Origin: Acidimicrobiales bacterium
Lineage (GTDB): Bacteria; Actinomycetota; Acidimicrobiia; Acidimicrobiales; SHLQ01
Direction of reading: 5' to 3'
Length of the DNA stretch: 59,296 bases
Assembly (NCBI GenBank): GCA_020629635.1
Contig: JAHDCX010000001.1
Location: 17,647-76,942 of the forward strand
Of this stretch, positions 44,801 to 54,873 are shown in pieces. The translations under genes were made by a program, and so were the position numbers. Each line of letters starts with the position of its first letter. Position 1 is the stretch's first letter. A model generated the notes under the pieces. That model saw nothing but the letters and a program-made list of their open reading frames with translations, did not search any database and was not told the origin of the DNA.

Positions 44801-44944
44801 TTCGCAACATCCTCGCTGCAGCGCAGCGTTATCGTCCTCCAGGCGGCTGGCTGGATCATCCTGGCCTTCGTCCGTCGTTGGATCGTCGGACGAGATCGGC
44901 GTCGCCAGCGACTTCTCGAGGCCCGCACGGAGCGTGCCGCATGA
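41873..44944 (+). CDS. GT2 glycosyltransferase fused to a large polytopic membrane protein
   Basis: A 1023-residue protein. Residues about 1-280 are a GT2 domain (IVMPTKAAGSWLDATMASIAAQDYPS, ICHDDVRFEPGA as the DxD-like region, FDPAIDWHGEAHDICLRMRLAG). From about 360 to 725 there are ten or more hydrophobic spans, and from about 740 an extracytoplasmic domain, with one more span near the C-terminus (SVIVLQAAGWIILAFVRRW). Actinobacteria have such proteins of about 1100 residues next to a DUF5719 gene, and that order is kept here (ATGA overlap). It is probably a glycan polymerase or transferase using a lipid-linked donor, but the substrate is unknown. Confidence 0.8.
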   Translation: MQPASDPSQAASPAPPPVRIVMPTKAAGSWLDATMASIAAQDYPSLNVTVVHAPGEADLLEMHRRTLPDLQLVESADGAGFGRQVMQAIESATEPLLLICHDDVRFEPGAVSALVKERLRRADDRAIIAPKLVDWNDPTQLMPGAFEADRFGATAAMSRPGDLDQGQQDRVADIFGSGTPALLLDRKGLLQVGGFDPAIDWHGEAHDICLRMRLAGARVVLASAAVVRHRAAWDEREGVQETFRLRRHQMRSVLGAARGVETVQLLVSFAVLHLIEAVVALVRLDLGELLSIPAAWLWNLRHAGSLRERRSTMNDARTMQSDELRLVRRRGSIRIADSVDRRITNREDATERGEQTISPVRVAGAGVIGALLLFGARHLLTRPIPQVGEFRAVPDDLGTLTGSWWSALRTAGMGAEGYASFALPLLDVLGIVTFGSAGLLRALLMLAPIPVGVIGAWRLFNRSASDRAPVAAAALYAASPLPYNAVVGGSWQALMLYASAPWMVASIIGVVRSPSFGLARPRNVSITALATILAVVGAFTPWVAMVFAILVVGYVLGSFLAGDMRGVAVLIPTAAIAAAIAAALNAPHLLGFDRWYLFGTASRSEVTDTTLASLLTLDTGPIGSPLFGWSLLAVALFPVLSGTGARFTWAMRVWGWMLLTWAIVWASARGWSPVGLPVLEMMLVPVSLGFAILGGIGAQVIDIDLSGARARRTIPAVIAVVGFAVAMLPMIEGAASGRWGLARTDLTTSFGAVEPLDDLGPYRVVWIGDAHVLGASAVPTANGLAFFTSLDGAPDITALWGGPVDTATEELSDTIAAGLDGRTSRLGRELADFGVRFVVVVDQQAPVPEVSRRDVVSDARAVGLSKQLDLVRTGVVNPAVIVYENTAAAPMHSAVAPAALEVGRLDDAAPAVAVRDGHADWSGQVRVERDVYLAWQPSDRWELRVDGIVAPRVENPAVGVAFETAGAPGAGDATLGFATSSLQRSVIVLQAAGWIILAFVRRWIVGRDRRRQRLLEARTERAA

Positions 44945-46404
44945 AGGCTTTCCGAATCCCCGGGCTGGTCGTGATCATCGGACTTCTCGTCGGGGGTCTG
45001 ACCCTCGATCAGAGCCGAACCGAGCCGACCCCGTACGTCGACGTCGTCGTTGCGCCGGCATCAAACGTCGAGCCCGCCGATGCGCGGGCAAGCACCTGGT
45101 TCTGTGCAGCGGGAACGTCCGACGACGGCCTCGCTTCGAGCGAAATCATCCTGGCCAACACGACGCTCGATGCGACGACGGCAGTGGTCACGGCGCACCC
45201 GGGATCGGCCAATCCGATCTCTGCCGCAGATGTCATCGAGCAGGTCGTCGAGCTGCCGCCATCTGCGCTCGTCGACCTCCGGCTCGCCGACCTTTTGCCG
45301 GATGCCGACGTCGTCTCCGTCGCCGTCGAGGTCGATGGTGGGGGAGTGCTCGTCGAGAAGGTCGCTTCGGGCCCGACCGGCGTGGCTCGCAACACCTGTG
45401 CGTCGTCTGCGTCGCCGGACTGGGTGATCACGACCGGGGCGACGGTCCCGGGCGCCCGACTGCAGCTCGTTGTCTTCAATCCGTTTCCGGACGAAGCGGT
45501 CATCGATGTGGAGTTCGTGTCCGAGATCGGGCAGCGGACCCCCGAGGAGCTCGCCGCACTGCACGTCCCGGCACGGTCCAGTCGAGTGATCGAGGCTGGC
45601 GACCACGTGGCCGCTGCGGAGACGATCTCGACTTTTGTCCGGGCGCGTTCGGGGCGCGTGGTCGTCGAAGGGATTCAGTCATTCGACGGCTTCGAGGATC
45701 CGTCGGGTCTGTCCGTCGTGGCTGGAGCGCCCACCACTGCGGAGACCTGGACCTTCCCTGGAGTGTCACCAGCGATCGGGCCGGCCCGCCTCGTGGTGAT
45801 CAACCCCACCGCCGAGCGGATCCGCGCCGACGTCGACGTGTTGCCGTCTGGGGCCGAGCGCGAGGTCGAGCCGCTGGAGCTCACCCTGCGCCCCGGGCAG
45901 CAGGCCACCGTGGACCTCGTGGACGAGGGGCGGCTCGCCGACCTCGACTCGTTCTCTCTGGTCGTTCGGTCGCTCGACGGGCCCGGGTTGGTCGCTGGAT
46001 TGGAACAACGTCCGGCCGTCGAGGAGCCCGACGTCCTCGATCAGTTCCTCGACGAGGTCGAGGCGCCCACGACCGGTTTCGCGGCCTCGGCGGGGTCGCC
46101 AGCCGCGTCGCTCCGCTCCTACGCCACGATTGACGTGACCGAGGACGACACGCGGAGCGCACTGCACGTCTACAACCCGGCACCCGACACGTTCGTGACG
46201 ATCGAGGCGACGATCATCCTCGACGGGGTGTCTCGGACGGTGGCGATCGAAGTCGGCCCGCAGCGCACGCGGCGGGTGCCGTTGGTCGATCTCGGCATCG
46301 GCCGCTACGCGGTCCGCTTGGATGCGAGCGGGCCAATCGTCGCCGCCCGCGAGATCACCGGCCTCACGTCACGTCAGTGGGCGCCGCTCGTCGCCGAAGG
46401 CTGA
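44941..46404 (+). CDS. DUF5719 family extracytoplasmic protein
   Basis: A 487-residue protein with an N-terminal hydrophobic signal-anchor (FRIPGLVVIIGLLVGGLTL) and a long beta-rich outer part. WFCAAGTSDDGLASSEIILANTT is the characteristic start of the domain, and repeated patterns such as ARLQLVVFNPFPDEAVIDVEF and ARLVVINPTAERIRADVDV suggest immunoglobulin-like modules. The family has no known activity. It is coupled to the GT2 giant by ATGA, so it probably assists glycan export or assembly. It ends one base before the convergent thioredoxin-like gene. Confidence 0.8.
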   Translation: MKAFRIPGLVVIIGLLVGGLTLDQSRTEPTPYVDVVVAPASNVEPADARASTWFCAAGTSDDGLASSEIILANTTLDATTAVVTAHPGSANPISAADVIEQVVELPPSALVDLRLADLLPDADVVSVAVEVDGGGVLVEKVASGPTGVARNTCASSASPDWVITTGATVPGARLQLVVFNPFPDEAVIDVEFVSEIGQRTPEELAALHVPARSSRVIEAGDHVAAAETISTFVRARSGRVVVEGIQSFDGFEDPSGLSVVAGAPTTAETWTFPGVSPAIGPARLVVINPTAERIRADVDVLPSGAEREVEPLELTLRPGQQATVDLVDEGRLADLDSFSLVVRSLDGPGLVAGLEQRPAVEEPDVLDQFLDEVEAPTTGFAASAGSPAASLRSYATIDVTEDDTRSALHVYNPAPDTFVTIEATIILDGVSRTVAIEVGPQRTRRVPLVDLGIGRYAVRLDASGPIVAAREITGLTSRQWAPLVAEG

Positions 46405-46824
46405 TTACGGTTCGCGGAGCTCCGCGAGTTTGGCCCAGAGGTCGGCAGACGTTGGCGGTCCGAGAAACGAACCCCTCGTGACGCCGACCGAGTCGGCGAT
46501 CACCACGGCGGGCACGGCGGTGATGGCGTAGCGCTCGTGCAGGTCGGCGTCGTCATGCACCTCGACATTCTGGATGGCAACGGCGTCGCTCTCGACGAGC
46601 TGGGTCGAGGTCCAGACCTTGGCGCACGTCGCACAGGACTTCGACGTGAAGACCACGACCAGCCACTCGGCCTCCGGGCGGACGAAGTCTGCTCGGTCGA
46701 TCTGTGACGGAACGGTGTGTGATTCGGGTTCGGTCGGTCGGTCGGGTTGGCGCCGTTGCGCCCACCAGCCGACGGCGAGGGCGATTGCGGCGACCACCGC
46801 GACGATCAGGATCGGTGGGACCAC
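46405..46824 (-). CDS. Membrane-anchored thioredoxin-like protein
   Basis: A 139-residue protein with an N-terminal membrane span (ILIVAVVAAIALAVGWWA) and a thioredoxin fold with the active site SKSCATCAKVW (CATC) and cis-proline region ITAVPAVVIAD. It should act as a thiol oxidoreductase outside the cytoplasmic membrane. It lies downstream of ftsH on the same strand, 30 bases after its stop, so it may share that message. GTG 46824 is the start. I see no close similarity to the MauD-like protein at 24540 beyond the fold. Confidence 0.78.
   Translation of the reverse strand: MVPPILIVAVVAAIALAVGWWAQRRQPDRPTEPESHTVPSQIDRADFVRPEAEWLVVVFTSKSCATCAKVWTSTQLVESDAVAIQNVEVHDDADLHERYAITAVPAVVIADSVGVTRGSFLGPPTSADLWAKLAELREP
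46412..46427. terminator. Palindrome at the convergent DUF5719/thioredoxin junction
   Basis: TCGCGGAGCTCCGCGA, a perfect 16-bp palindrome, eight bases after the DUF5719 stop and inside the last codons of the thioredoxin-like gene. It could work in both directions as a transcription end. There is no T-run. Confidence 0.35.
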
Positions 46825-46854
46825 GATTCGATGTGGCGTCGGCCCAGCCGAACG

Positions 46855-48849
<1,995 letters not shown>

Positions 48850-48858
48850 AGAAAAATC

Positions 48859-48864
48859 ACCCTA
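48859..48864 (-). promoter_or_regulatory. -10 element of ftsH
   Basis: TAGGGT on the minus strand, 9 bases before the ftsH ATG. Confidence 0.4.
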
Positions 48865-48873
48865 CTTGCTCGT

Positions 48874-48888
48874 CCTCCTCATCGGAGG
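48874..48888. promoter_or_regulatory. Inverted repeat upstream of the ftsH -10
   Basis: CCTCC, five bases, GGAGG: a perfect short inverted repeat beginning 10 bases upstream of the -10, where a -35 or an operator would lie. It might be a regulator site, or chance in GC-rich DNA. Confidence 0.25.
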
Positions 48889-48999
48889 TCTGGCGGTTGG
48901 TGTTGAGTGTTGAGGACCGGAAACGATGTGGTCGGATGCCACACACGGCCTCGTAACCCGTCTGCAACACGCGTCCACCGACGAATCATCCCGACCGGC

Positions 49000-49005
49000 T
49001 AGCGT
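49000..49005 (+). promoter_or_regulatory. -10 element of the DUF3499 gene
   Basis: TAGCGT, 7 bases before ATG 49013. Confidence 0.5.
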
Positions 49006-49012
49006 TTTCTTC

Positions 49013-49237
49013 ATGAACCGCTGCTGTGCCCGCCCGACCTGCGCCGTCTCGGCGGCGGCGACGATGTCGTACGACTACGACGCCCGCATCGTGTGGATCG
49101 AACCGCTCCACGCCGAGCCACACCCGATGACGCACGACCTGTGCGCGCAGCATGCCGATCGTTCGACCCCGCCGAGCGGTTGGGAACTCCGGGACGAGCG
49201 GTCGCCGCGCGGCATCTACGCCCTGCACGCCTCCTGA
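49013..49237 (+). CDS. DUF3499 family small cysteine protein
   Basis: A 74-residue protein with RCCARPTCAVSAAATMSYDYDARIVWIEPL, then HDLCAQHADRSTPPSGWELRDER. The conserved cysteines and the DLC..H pair probably bind zinc. The family is actinobacterial and of unknown function, usually found between the envelope/F420 block and phosphomannomutase, as here. I took the ATG at 49013 because the TAGCGT -10 lies 7 bases before it. An upstream ATG in frame would add 29 residues without family support. Confidence 0.8.
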   Translation: MNRCCARPTCAVSAAATMSYDYDARIVWIEPLHAEPHPMTHDLCAQHADRSTPPSGWELRDERSPRGIYALHAS

Positions 49238-49247
49238 ACCAGCACCG

Positions 49248-49253
49248 TAGGCT
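49248..49253 (+). promoter_or_regulatory. -10 element of the CPBP protease gene
   Basis: TAGGCT, 7 bases before the GTG start at 49261. Confidence 0.5.
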
Positions 49254-49260
49254 CCAGCCC

Positions 49261-50079
49261 GTGGCAGGAACCTCGGGCACGTCCGCGACGAGCGAGCCCA
49301 CACGGCCCCGCGTCGACGTCGGGGCGTGGGGCCTCTCCGAGGCCGTCCTCGGCTGGATCTCGGCGCAGTTCCTGGCCGTCGCGTTCACGCTTGGCATCCT
49401 CGGACTCGGCGATTGGTCATTCGACACTGCACGCCGGCCTGGTGGGAACATCGGCCGAGCGGTCGGCCAGCTCAGCGCTGGGGACCCGCTTCGAGACGAT
49501 GCGTTGCCGCTTGTGTGGCGGATGATGACCCTTGCGCCGCTGTGGATCGGCCTGCTGGCCGTTCCGTGGCTGTTCGCCAAGGCGCTCGGCCGGCGGCGAC
49601 CCGGGTGGTCGCTCGACGGCGAATGGTCCGACGTGTCTGTTGGGGCGATCACCGGGCTGCTGATGCAAGTCCCGATCATCCCCATCGTCTTCGTCGTGAT
49701 GCAGCTGATCTTCGGTGAGCTCGAACCGACGCGACAGGCGCAGGGCTTCGTCGAGCAGCTCGATTCGCCGGTCGACTACGTGGTGCTCTACCTGTTCGTC
49801 GCCGTTGGTGCGCCGGTCGTCGAAGAACTCTTCTATCGGGGTCTTGTCCAACGCAATCTCGTCGAACGGGTCGGCCCGGTCCTCGGCATCGGCATCGCGT
49901 CGGTGATCTTCGGCGCGGTGCACGCGTCACTGGTCGAGTTCTTGCCGCTCAGCGTTGTTGGCGCGGTCCTCGGGGTGCTCGCCTGGCGGACTGGACGGCT
50001 GCTCCCGGCGATCATCGCCCACATGGTGTTCAACGCCACCGCCCTGACCATGGCCCTGGCGACCACCGCATCGGTCTGA
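49261..50079 (+). CDS. CPBP-family intramembrane glutamic/metalloprotease
   Basis: A 272-residue protein with about seven hydrophobic segments. APVVEELFYRGLVQ is the EExxxR motif of the CPBP (Abi) family, and GAVHASLVEF and IIAHMVFNATA give the two further His sites. Such proteases cut within the membrane, and some process prenylated proteins or act in bacteriocin self-immunity. The role here is unknown. The GTG at 49261 is the start, since the region before it is out of frame with the family. It is the second gene in the short run after DUF3499. Confidence 0.85.
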   Translation: MAGTSGTSATSEPTRPRVDVGAWGLSEAVLGWISAQFLAVAFTLGILGLGDWSFDTARRPGGNIGRAVGQLSAGDPLRDDALPLVWRMMTLAPLWIGLLAVPWLFAKALGRRRPGWSLDGEWSDVSVGAITGLLMQVPIIPIVFVVMQLIFGELEPTRQAQGFVEQLDSPVDYVVLYLFVAVGAPVVEELFYRGLVQRNLVERVGPVLGIGIASVIFGAVHASLVEFLPLSVVGAVLGVLAWRTGRLLPAIIAHMVFNATALTMALATTASV

Positions 50080-50209
50080 TCCGTCCGACCCGGCGGCCAT
50101 GAGCCCGACGGGCCAATTTCGGGCGGCTGGGCGGATTCTCCAGCCACTCGCGCTCATCGACGGACTCTCTCGGTCGACACGGCACCTGCGGCGAGAGACG
50201 GGAGTAGCG

Positions 50210-50395
50210 ATGCCAGCGATCAAGAAGTGCCCGAAGTGCAATCGGTCGATGGTGGCGTTGACCTTGACGATCGACGACGCCGACCGTGTTCTGCGGTCGT
50301 GCTCCTACTGCGACGTACGGATGTGGGAAGACCACGACGGCGAACGCACCTCGCTCGCCGGCGTGCTCGAAGAACTCACGGTCACCAAGGACTGA
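50210..50395 (+). CDS. Small zinc-ribbon protein
   Basis: A 61-residue protein with CPKCNRSMVALTLTIDDADRVLRSCSYCDVRMW: two CxxC knuckles of a zinc ribbon. GGGAG stands 5 bases before the ATG at 50210. A longer frame from 50099 has arginine-rich residues with no pattern. It may bind RNA polymerase, DNA or a protein, and no name is recognised. It lies between the CPBP protease and the large membrane protein. Confidence 0.7.
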   Translation: MPAIKKCPKCNRSMVALTLTIDDADRVLRSCSYCDVRMWEDHDGERTSLAGVLEELTVTKD

Positions 50396-50479
50396 GCGTC
50401 GCCCACGCCGCGTCAACGCGAAGAGAATCTGACGCCGGGGGCCGCCCAAACCCGGCGGCGGGGTGCGAGACTTGAGCCA

Positions 50480-53400
50480 ATGAACGCTCGGATCGAACGG
50501 GCCGTGACCGCAGCGGTCGTTTTCATCAGCTGCGCGTTCGTGTTCCAACAGCTACAACCCGATCTGTTGTTCACCGACTCGACCCCGACGGGCGGCGACA
50601 TGGGGGCGCATGTGTGGGGGCCGGCCTTTCTCCGAGACGAATTGCTCCCGCGTCTCCGGCTGAGCGGGTGGACGCCGGATTGGTACAGCGGGTTCCCCGC
50701 ATTCCACTTCTACATGGTGCTGCCTGCGCTGGCGATCGTCCTCTTGGATATCGGGCTCCACCCGCTGATCTCGATCCCGACCGTCATCGGCTTGGGTGCC
50801 CTTGCCGCAACGTTCGCGATCACCGGTGAGCGGCGACGAGCGATGCTCACGCTGCTTGCGTTGTGCATCATCGGTCCGATCGTCGTCGGGATTCCCTACA
50901 ACGTTGCCTTCAAGCTCGTGTCGGTCTCGGGGGTCGTCACGTTTCCACTCGGCGCATGGGCCCTTGCGCACTTCGGCGGACTGCGATTTCCGGGTCCGGC
51001 GTTCGTGGCCGTCGGCAGCCTCGCCTTCGCGTTCGACCGGTCGTTCAACATCTATGGCGGCAACATCGCGTCGACGCTCGCCGGCGAGTTTGCGGCATCG
51101 ATGTCGCTCACGCTCAGCCTCGTCGCCATCGGGCTGGTCATCCACGGAACACGAACGGGGGAGCATCGCCGTACTGCCGCCGTGTTCATCGCGCTCACCG
51201 GGCTCACGCACCTGCTTCCCGCGTTCTTCGTGCTCGCCGCCGTCGGCGTGACGCTGATCCTGCGAGTTCTGCAGCGACGCTGGCACGCCGTGCCGTGGTT
51301 GCTCGTGGCCGGCGGCCTCTCGGCAATGCTGTCGGCGTTCTGGGTGCTGCCCTTCTATCTCCGCACCGACTACCTGAACGACATGGGGTGGGAGCGCATC
51401 GAGATCGTCCATTCGCCCCTCGTCACCCGCAGCATCCTCAACCCGTCCGAGATCCTGAGCAACTACCCGCCATTCCCGGTGCTGTTGATCCTCGCCGTCG
51501 TCGGTCTTGTGCTGTCGATCGTGCGCCGAGTGGAGCTCGGCGTGATCCTTGCCGGCACCGGCGCGATCATGGCGGCCGGCTTCGTGTGGTTCCCCGACGG
51601 ACGCCTCTGGAACGCCCGCATCCTTCCGTTCTATTACCTCTGCGTCGGCCTGCTCGCAGCGATCGGCGTCGCCTTGGCGGTCCAGAGTCTGGCTCGGGCC
51701 CGACTCGCCGTCCGCGCCGGAATCGCCGTTGCGTCAATCCTGGCGTTCGTCGTTCCGGACGTTCGCAACGGATGGGTGTGGCCCGAGCCGGGCGGCGAGG
51801 GATATTTCGGCCCCGCCAGCTGGTACACGATCCGGGTGTTGGCGACCGCCGCGCTCGTCATGTGCATCCTGACGGAGCTCCCTCGGATCCTTGCGCTTCT
51901 CACCGGCCTGCGCTGGCCGGTCGTCGCGATGGCCGCGATCGCCGTGATCATCGTGACCCCAGCACGAGACATCGGATCGATGTCGCTGTCGCCGAGCCTC
52001 TTCCTGTGGGCTGCCGCACTCTTCAGTTCTCTCGTCGTACTGGTCTTCGTGGGCATGACGGCGGCGCGCACGGTGTCGAGATTGCAGGGCACGGCAGCCC
52101 CGCCGGACCCGGGCCCGCAAGAGGCGTCGCCGCGGATCCTCACCGACCCCGACGACGTGGCCACAAGCGTGCTCCACGCGTCACCCATCGGTGCGCTGGC
52201 GGTCGGACTCGTCGTGTTCGGTCTGGCGCTCAACTCGATCGGAGGCATCGGCACCGCCGACGACGGCACCCGGCAGTGGAGCGTCGCCGGGCTGCACATC
52301 ACCTCCGCGGACAACAGCTTCATCCCCGGATGGGCGTCATGGAACTACTCGGGGCTTCAGGCGAAGCCGCGAGTGGAGAACGGACTCGGCGACGTCGGCC
52401 AAGGGGGCTGGGACGAGTATCGCCACGTCCAGCGCACGATGCTCGGTGTCGGCGATCAGGTCGGCTGCGGGCGAGCGATGTGGGAGTTCGCCCCCGAACT
52501 CAACCGATACGGCACGACCATGGCGATGATGTTGCTCCCGATGTGGACCGACGGATGCATCGGCTCGATGGAGGGGCTGTACTTCGAGGCGACACCCACC
52601 GTGCCGTATCACTTCATGTTGCAGTCGGATCTGTCGGCGCCCTCCAGGCGCGTCGGGGAGTCCCAGAACGTCGGTGGCCCGTCGCGTGCGATGCGCGACC
52701 TTCCGTACGGATCGTTCGACATCGACGTCGGCGTGGACCGGATGCACGAGCTCGGGGTCCGCTACTACCTCGCGTTCTCCCCCCAATCGATCTCGGCCGC
52801 ACGCGACCATCCCGAACTGAACGAAGTGACATCGTCGCCCCCGTGGGTGGTGTTCGAGACCGAGGCCCCGATCGTGGAGGCCCTTTCGGTGGAGCCGGTG
52901 GTCATCGACGGTGTCCGCAACCATCAGGACCAGTGGCTCGACGTCGGCATCGAGTGGTTCACCGGCGACGTCGGCGTCGACCGCGTCCGGCCCGCATCGA
53001 GCGGACCCGACTCGTGGCGCCGCATCGACGCCGAAGGCATCGTCTCGCGATTCGACGCTCCGGACACTCAGCTTGCGGGATCGATCGGCATCGAAGATGC
53101 CGCGATGGAAGATCTTCTGGCCACGACTCCGGTCGTCGATCCGCCGACGGTGTCGGGCATCGAGGTCACGACCGATCGGATTCGCTTCAACGTCGACCGT
53201 ATTGGCACCCCGGTGCTCGTCCGGACGTCGTATTTCCCCGCATGGAAGGTCGACGGCGCCGAGGGGCCCTTCCGGGTGGCCCCGAACGCCATGGTGGTCG
53301 TGCCGACCGAGCAGACCGTCGAGCTTCGCTATGGCCGAACCGGAGTCGATTGGGCCGGGATCCTACTGACCGTTGCTGGACTCCTCGGCCTGATCGGGCT

Positions 53401-53623
53401 CGGACGGCTCCCGTCCCTCGGTCGCCCGTCTCAGCTGGCGAGCTCGGTCGACGACCCGAGTGCGACGGCGATCGAAGCGGGACCCATCACGACCCCCACA
53501 CCAGAAATGGTCGTCGTCGGGGCCGGTGATCCGCAGCCGCCACCGGTCCCGGTCGCGTCGCCGAAGATCGACTCGGGTCTCACCCCTCCACCTGTGCCGG
53601 AAGCTGCCGACGAAGACGCATGA
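50480..53623 (+). CDS. Large polytopic membrane protein, PTPS-related / GT-C-like
   Basis: A 1047-residue protein with roughly 12 hydrophobic segments in the first 540 residues and another near 600 and 960. Residues about 25-80 (LFTDSTPTGGDMGAHVWGPAFLRDELLP, WYSGFPAFHFYMVLPAL) match the 6-pyruvoyl-tetrahydropterin-synthase-related membrane domain, which belongs to the GT-C/YfhO-like group of lipid-linked sugar transferases. The outer part after 610 is beta-rich, ending with a proline-rich acidic tail. It is coupled to the GtrA-GT2 gene by ATGA, which makes a lipid-linked sugar donor probable, so the two would form a glycan-transfer unit. Confidence 0.78.
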   Translation: MNARIERAVTAAVVFISCAFVFQQLQPDLLFTDSTPTGGDMGAHVWGPAFLRDELLPRLRLSGWTPDWYSGFPAFHFYMVLPALAIVLLDIGLHPLISIPTVIGLGALAATFAITGERRRAMLTLLALCIIGPIVVGIPYNVAFKLVSVSGVVTFPLGAWALAHFGGLRFPGPAFVAVGSLAFAFDRSFNIYGGNIASTLAGEFAASMSLTLSLVAIGLVIHGTRTGEHRRTAAVFIALTGLTHLLPAFFVLAAVGVTLILRVLQRRWHAVPWLLVAGGLSAMLSAFWVLPFYLRTDYLNDMGWERIEIVHSPLVTRSILNPSEILSNYPPFPVLLILAVVGLVLSIVRRVELGVILAGTGAIMAAGFVWFPDGRLWNARILPFYYLCVGLLAAIGVALAVQSLARARLAVRAGIAVASILAFVVPDVRNGWVWPEPGGEGYFGPASWYTIRVLATAALVMCILTELPRILALLTGLRWPVVAMAAIAVIIVTPARDIGSMSLSPSLFLWAAALFSSLVVLVFVGMTAARTVSRLQGTAAPPDPGPQEASPRILTDPDDVATSVLHASPIGALAVGLVVFGLALNSIGGIGTADDGTRQWSVAGLHITSADNSFIPGWASWNYSGLQAKPRVENGLGDVGQGGWDEYRHVQRTMLGVGDQVGCGRAMWEFAPELNRYGTTMAMMLLPMWTDGCIGSMEGLYFEATPTVPYHFMLQSDLSAPSRRVGESQNVGGPSRAMRDLPYGSFDIDVGVDRMHELGVRYYLAFSPQSISAARDHPELNEVTSSPPWVVFETEAPIVEALSVEPVVIDGVRNHQDQWLDVGIEWFTGDVGVDRVRPASSGPDSWRRIDAEGIVSRFDAPDTQLAGSIGIEDAAMEDLLATTPVVDPPTVSGIEVTTDRIRFNVDRIGTPVLVRTSYFPAWKVDGAEGPFRVAPNAMVVVPTEQTVELRYGRTGVDWAGILLTVAGLLGLIGLGRLPSLGRPSQLASSVDDPSATAIEAGPITTPTPEMVVVGAGDPQPPPVPVASPKIDSGLTPPPVPEAADEDA

Positions 53624-54798
53624 GCAGACGCCGGCTTCGGTTCTTTGTCGCGGTCGCAATCGCGGCGACGCTGATCGATCTGCTCGGGTATCTCTCGTTG
53701 CGGGCGCTCGGGTTCGAATGGTGGGCGGCCGATGTGGCCGCGCTGGTCATCGCCGCGATCTCGGGAATCTCTGCGCACCGGCGCTTCACGCTGCGCAACG
53801 ACCCCAATCTTCGCTGGATTCATCGTCCGGCAGCGTTTCTCACCTCGACGGTCGTCGCGGGTGTCGTCGACCTGTCGGTGTTGGGCCTCGCCACCGAACG
53901 CGGCGTTCTCGCCAAGATCCTCGCCATCGGTTGTGCCGCCGCCGTGCGCGCCATCTTCAATCGCTGGTTCTTGTTCCGCGTCGTTCGGGCCGAGCAGCAG
54001 CAACCCGCCCGCCGACCGGCGCCGAGCGGAGACGTACGCCTGTCGGTTGTCGTTCCGGCGTACCGCGAGGTCGATCGGATCGCCACGACGATCCACACAC
54101 TCCACGACCACTTCATCGGGCTGCTCGAGGTCGACGATTTCGAGATTCTCGTCATCGACGACGGATCCGGGGACGGGACCGCCGCCGCAGCCACGGCGAC
54201 CCGAAAGGCAACCGGGATCGAGTTGCCGGAGAACCTCGGAAAGGGTGGGGCGGTCCGACACGGAATGCTGGCGGCGACCGGCCGAAGCGTCGTCTTCCTC
54301 GACGCCGACCTCGCGTATGGCCCGGACGAAGTGATTCGGATCATGATGGAACTCGAGAACGGCTGGGACGTCGTCGTCGGCTCGCGGCGCGAGTCGAGGC
54401 TGGTCACCCGGTCGAGCGCCGGACTCGTCCGTGACGTCGGCGGACGGCTCGTGAACCTCGCCACCCATCTCCTCTTGCTCGGTCAATACCGAGACACCCA
54501 GGCAGGATGCAAGGGGTTCCGCCGAGACGTGGCTCGCCTGATCTTCTCCAAGACGCAGCTCGACGGGTTCTCGTTCGACATCGAGGTCTTCCACCTCGTC
54601 GAGCGGTGGCGTCTCACCCTGACGGAGATCCCGATGACCGTCGCGGAGACAGACAGCTCGACGGTGAACCTCATTCGAGACACGCTTCGGTTGTTCTCTG
54701 ATCTCGTGCGAATCCGTCGATCGTCGGCGCGGGGGTTGTACCTCGACGACGGTGGTCTGGAAGATCTCCCACCGGCGGCGCTCCGATCGGCCGCATGA
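53620..54798 (+). CDS. GtrA-like membrane domain fused to a GT2 (DPM1-like) domain
   Basis: A 392-residue protein. Residues about 8-125 are four GtrA-type spans (FFVAVAIAATLIDLLGYLSL, VAALVIAAISGISAHRRFTL, FLTSTVVAGVVDLSVLGL, ILAIGCAAAVRAIFNRWFLF). Residues about 145-370 are a GT2 domain with SVVVPAYREVDRI, LVIDDGSGDGT, FLDADLAYGPDE and QAGCKGFRRD, like dolichol- or polyprenyl-phosphate sugar synthases. It should make a polyprenyl-phosphate sugar from a nucleotide sugar (GDP-mannose or UDP-glucose) and flip it via the GtrA part. The giant protein before it is the likely user. The phosphomannomutase that follows supplies mannose precursors. Confidence 0.88.
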   Translation: MSRRRLRFFVAVAIAATLIDLLGYLSLRALGFEWWAADVAALVIAAISGISAHRRFTLRNDPNLRWIHRPAAFLTSTVVAGVVDLSVLGLATERGVLAKILAIGCAAAVRAIFNRWFLFRVVRAEQQQPARRPAPSGDVRLSVVVPAYREVDRIATTIHTLHDHFIGLLEVDDFEILVIDDGSGDGTAAAATATRKATGIELPENLGKGGAVRHGMLAATGRSVVFLDADLAYGPDEVIRIMMELENGWDVVVGSRRESRLVTRSSAGLVRDVGGRLVNLATHLLLLGQYRDTQAGCKGFRRDVARLIFSKTQLDGFSFDIEVFHLVERWRLTLTEIPMTVAETDSSTVNLIRDTLRLFSDLVRIRRSSARGLYLDDGGLEDLPPAALRSAA

Positions 54799-54873
54799 CG
54801 CTGATCACTACCCTCATGTCTTCCGTCGCTGGTGCCGACGGCACTAGGGCACACGCTTGCGAGATGGAGAACC

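Noticed and set aside
50863-53529. 888-aa plus-strand ORF inside the PTPS-related gene
   Set aside because: Arg/Pro-rich out-of-frame shadow. The real frame shows regular membrane spans.
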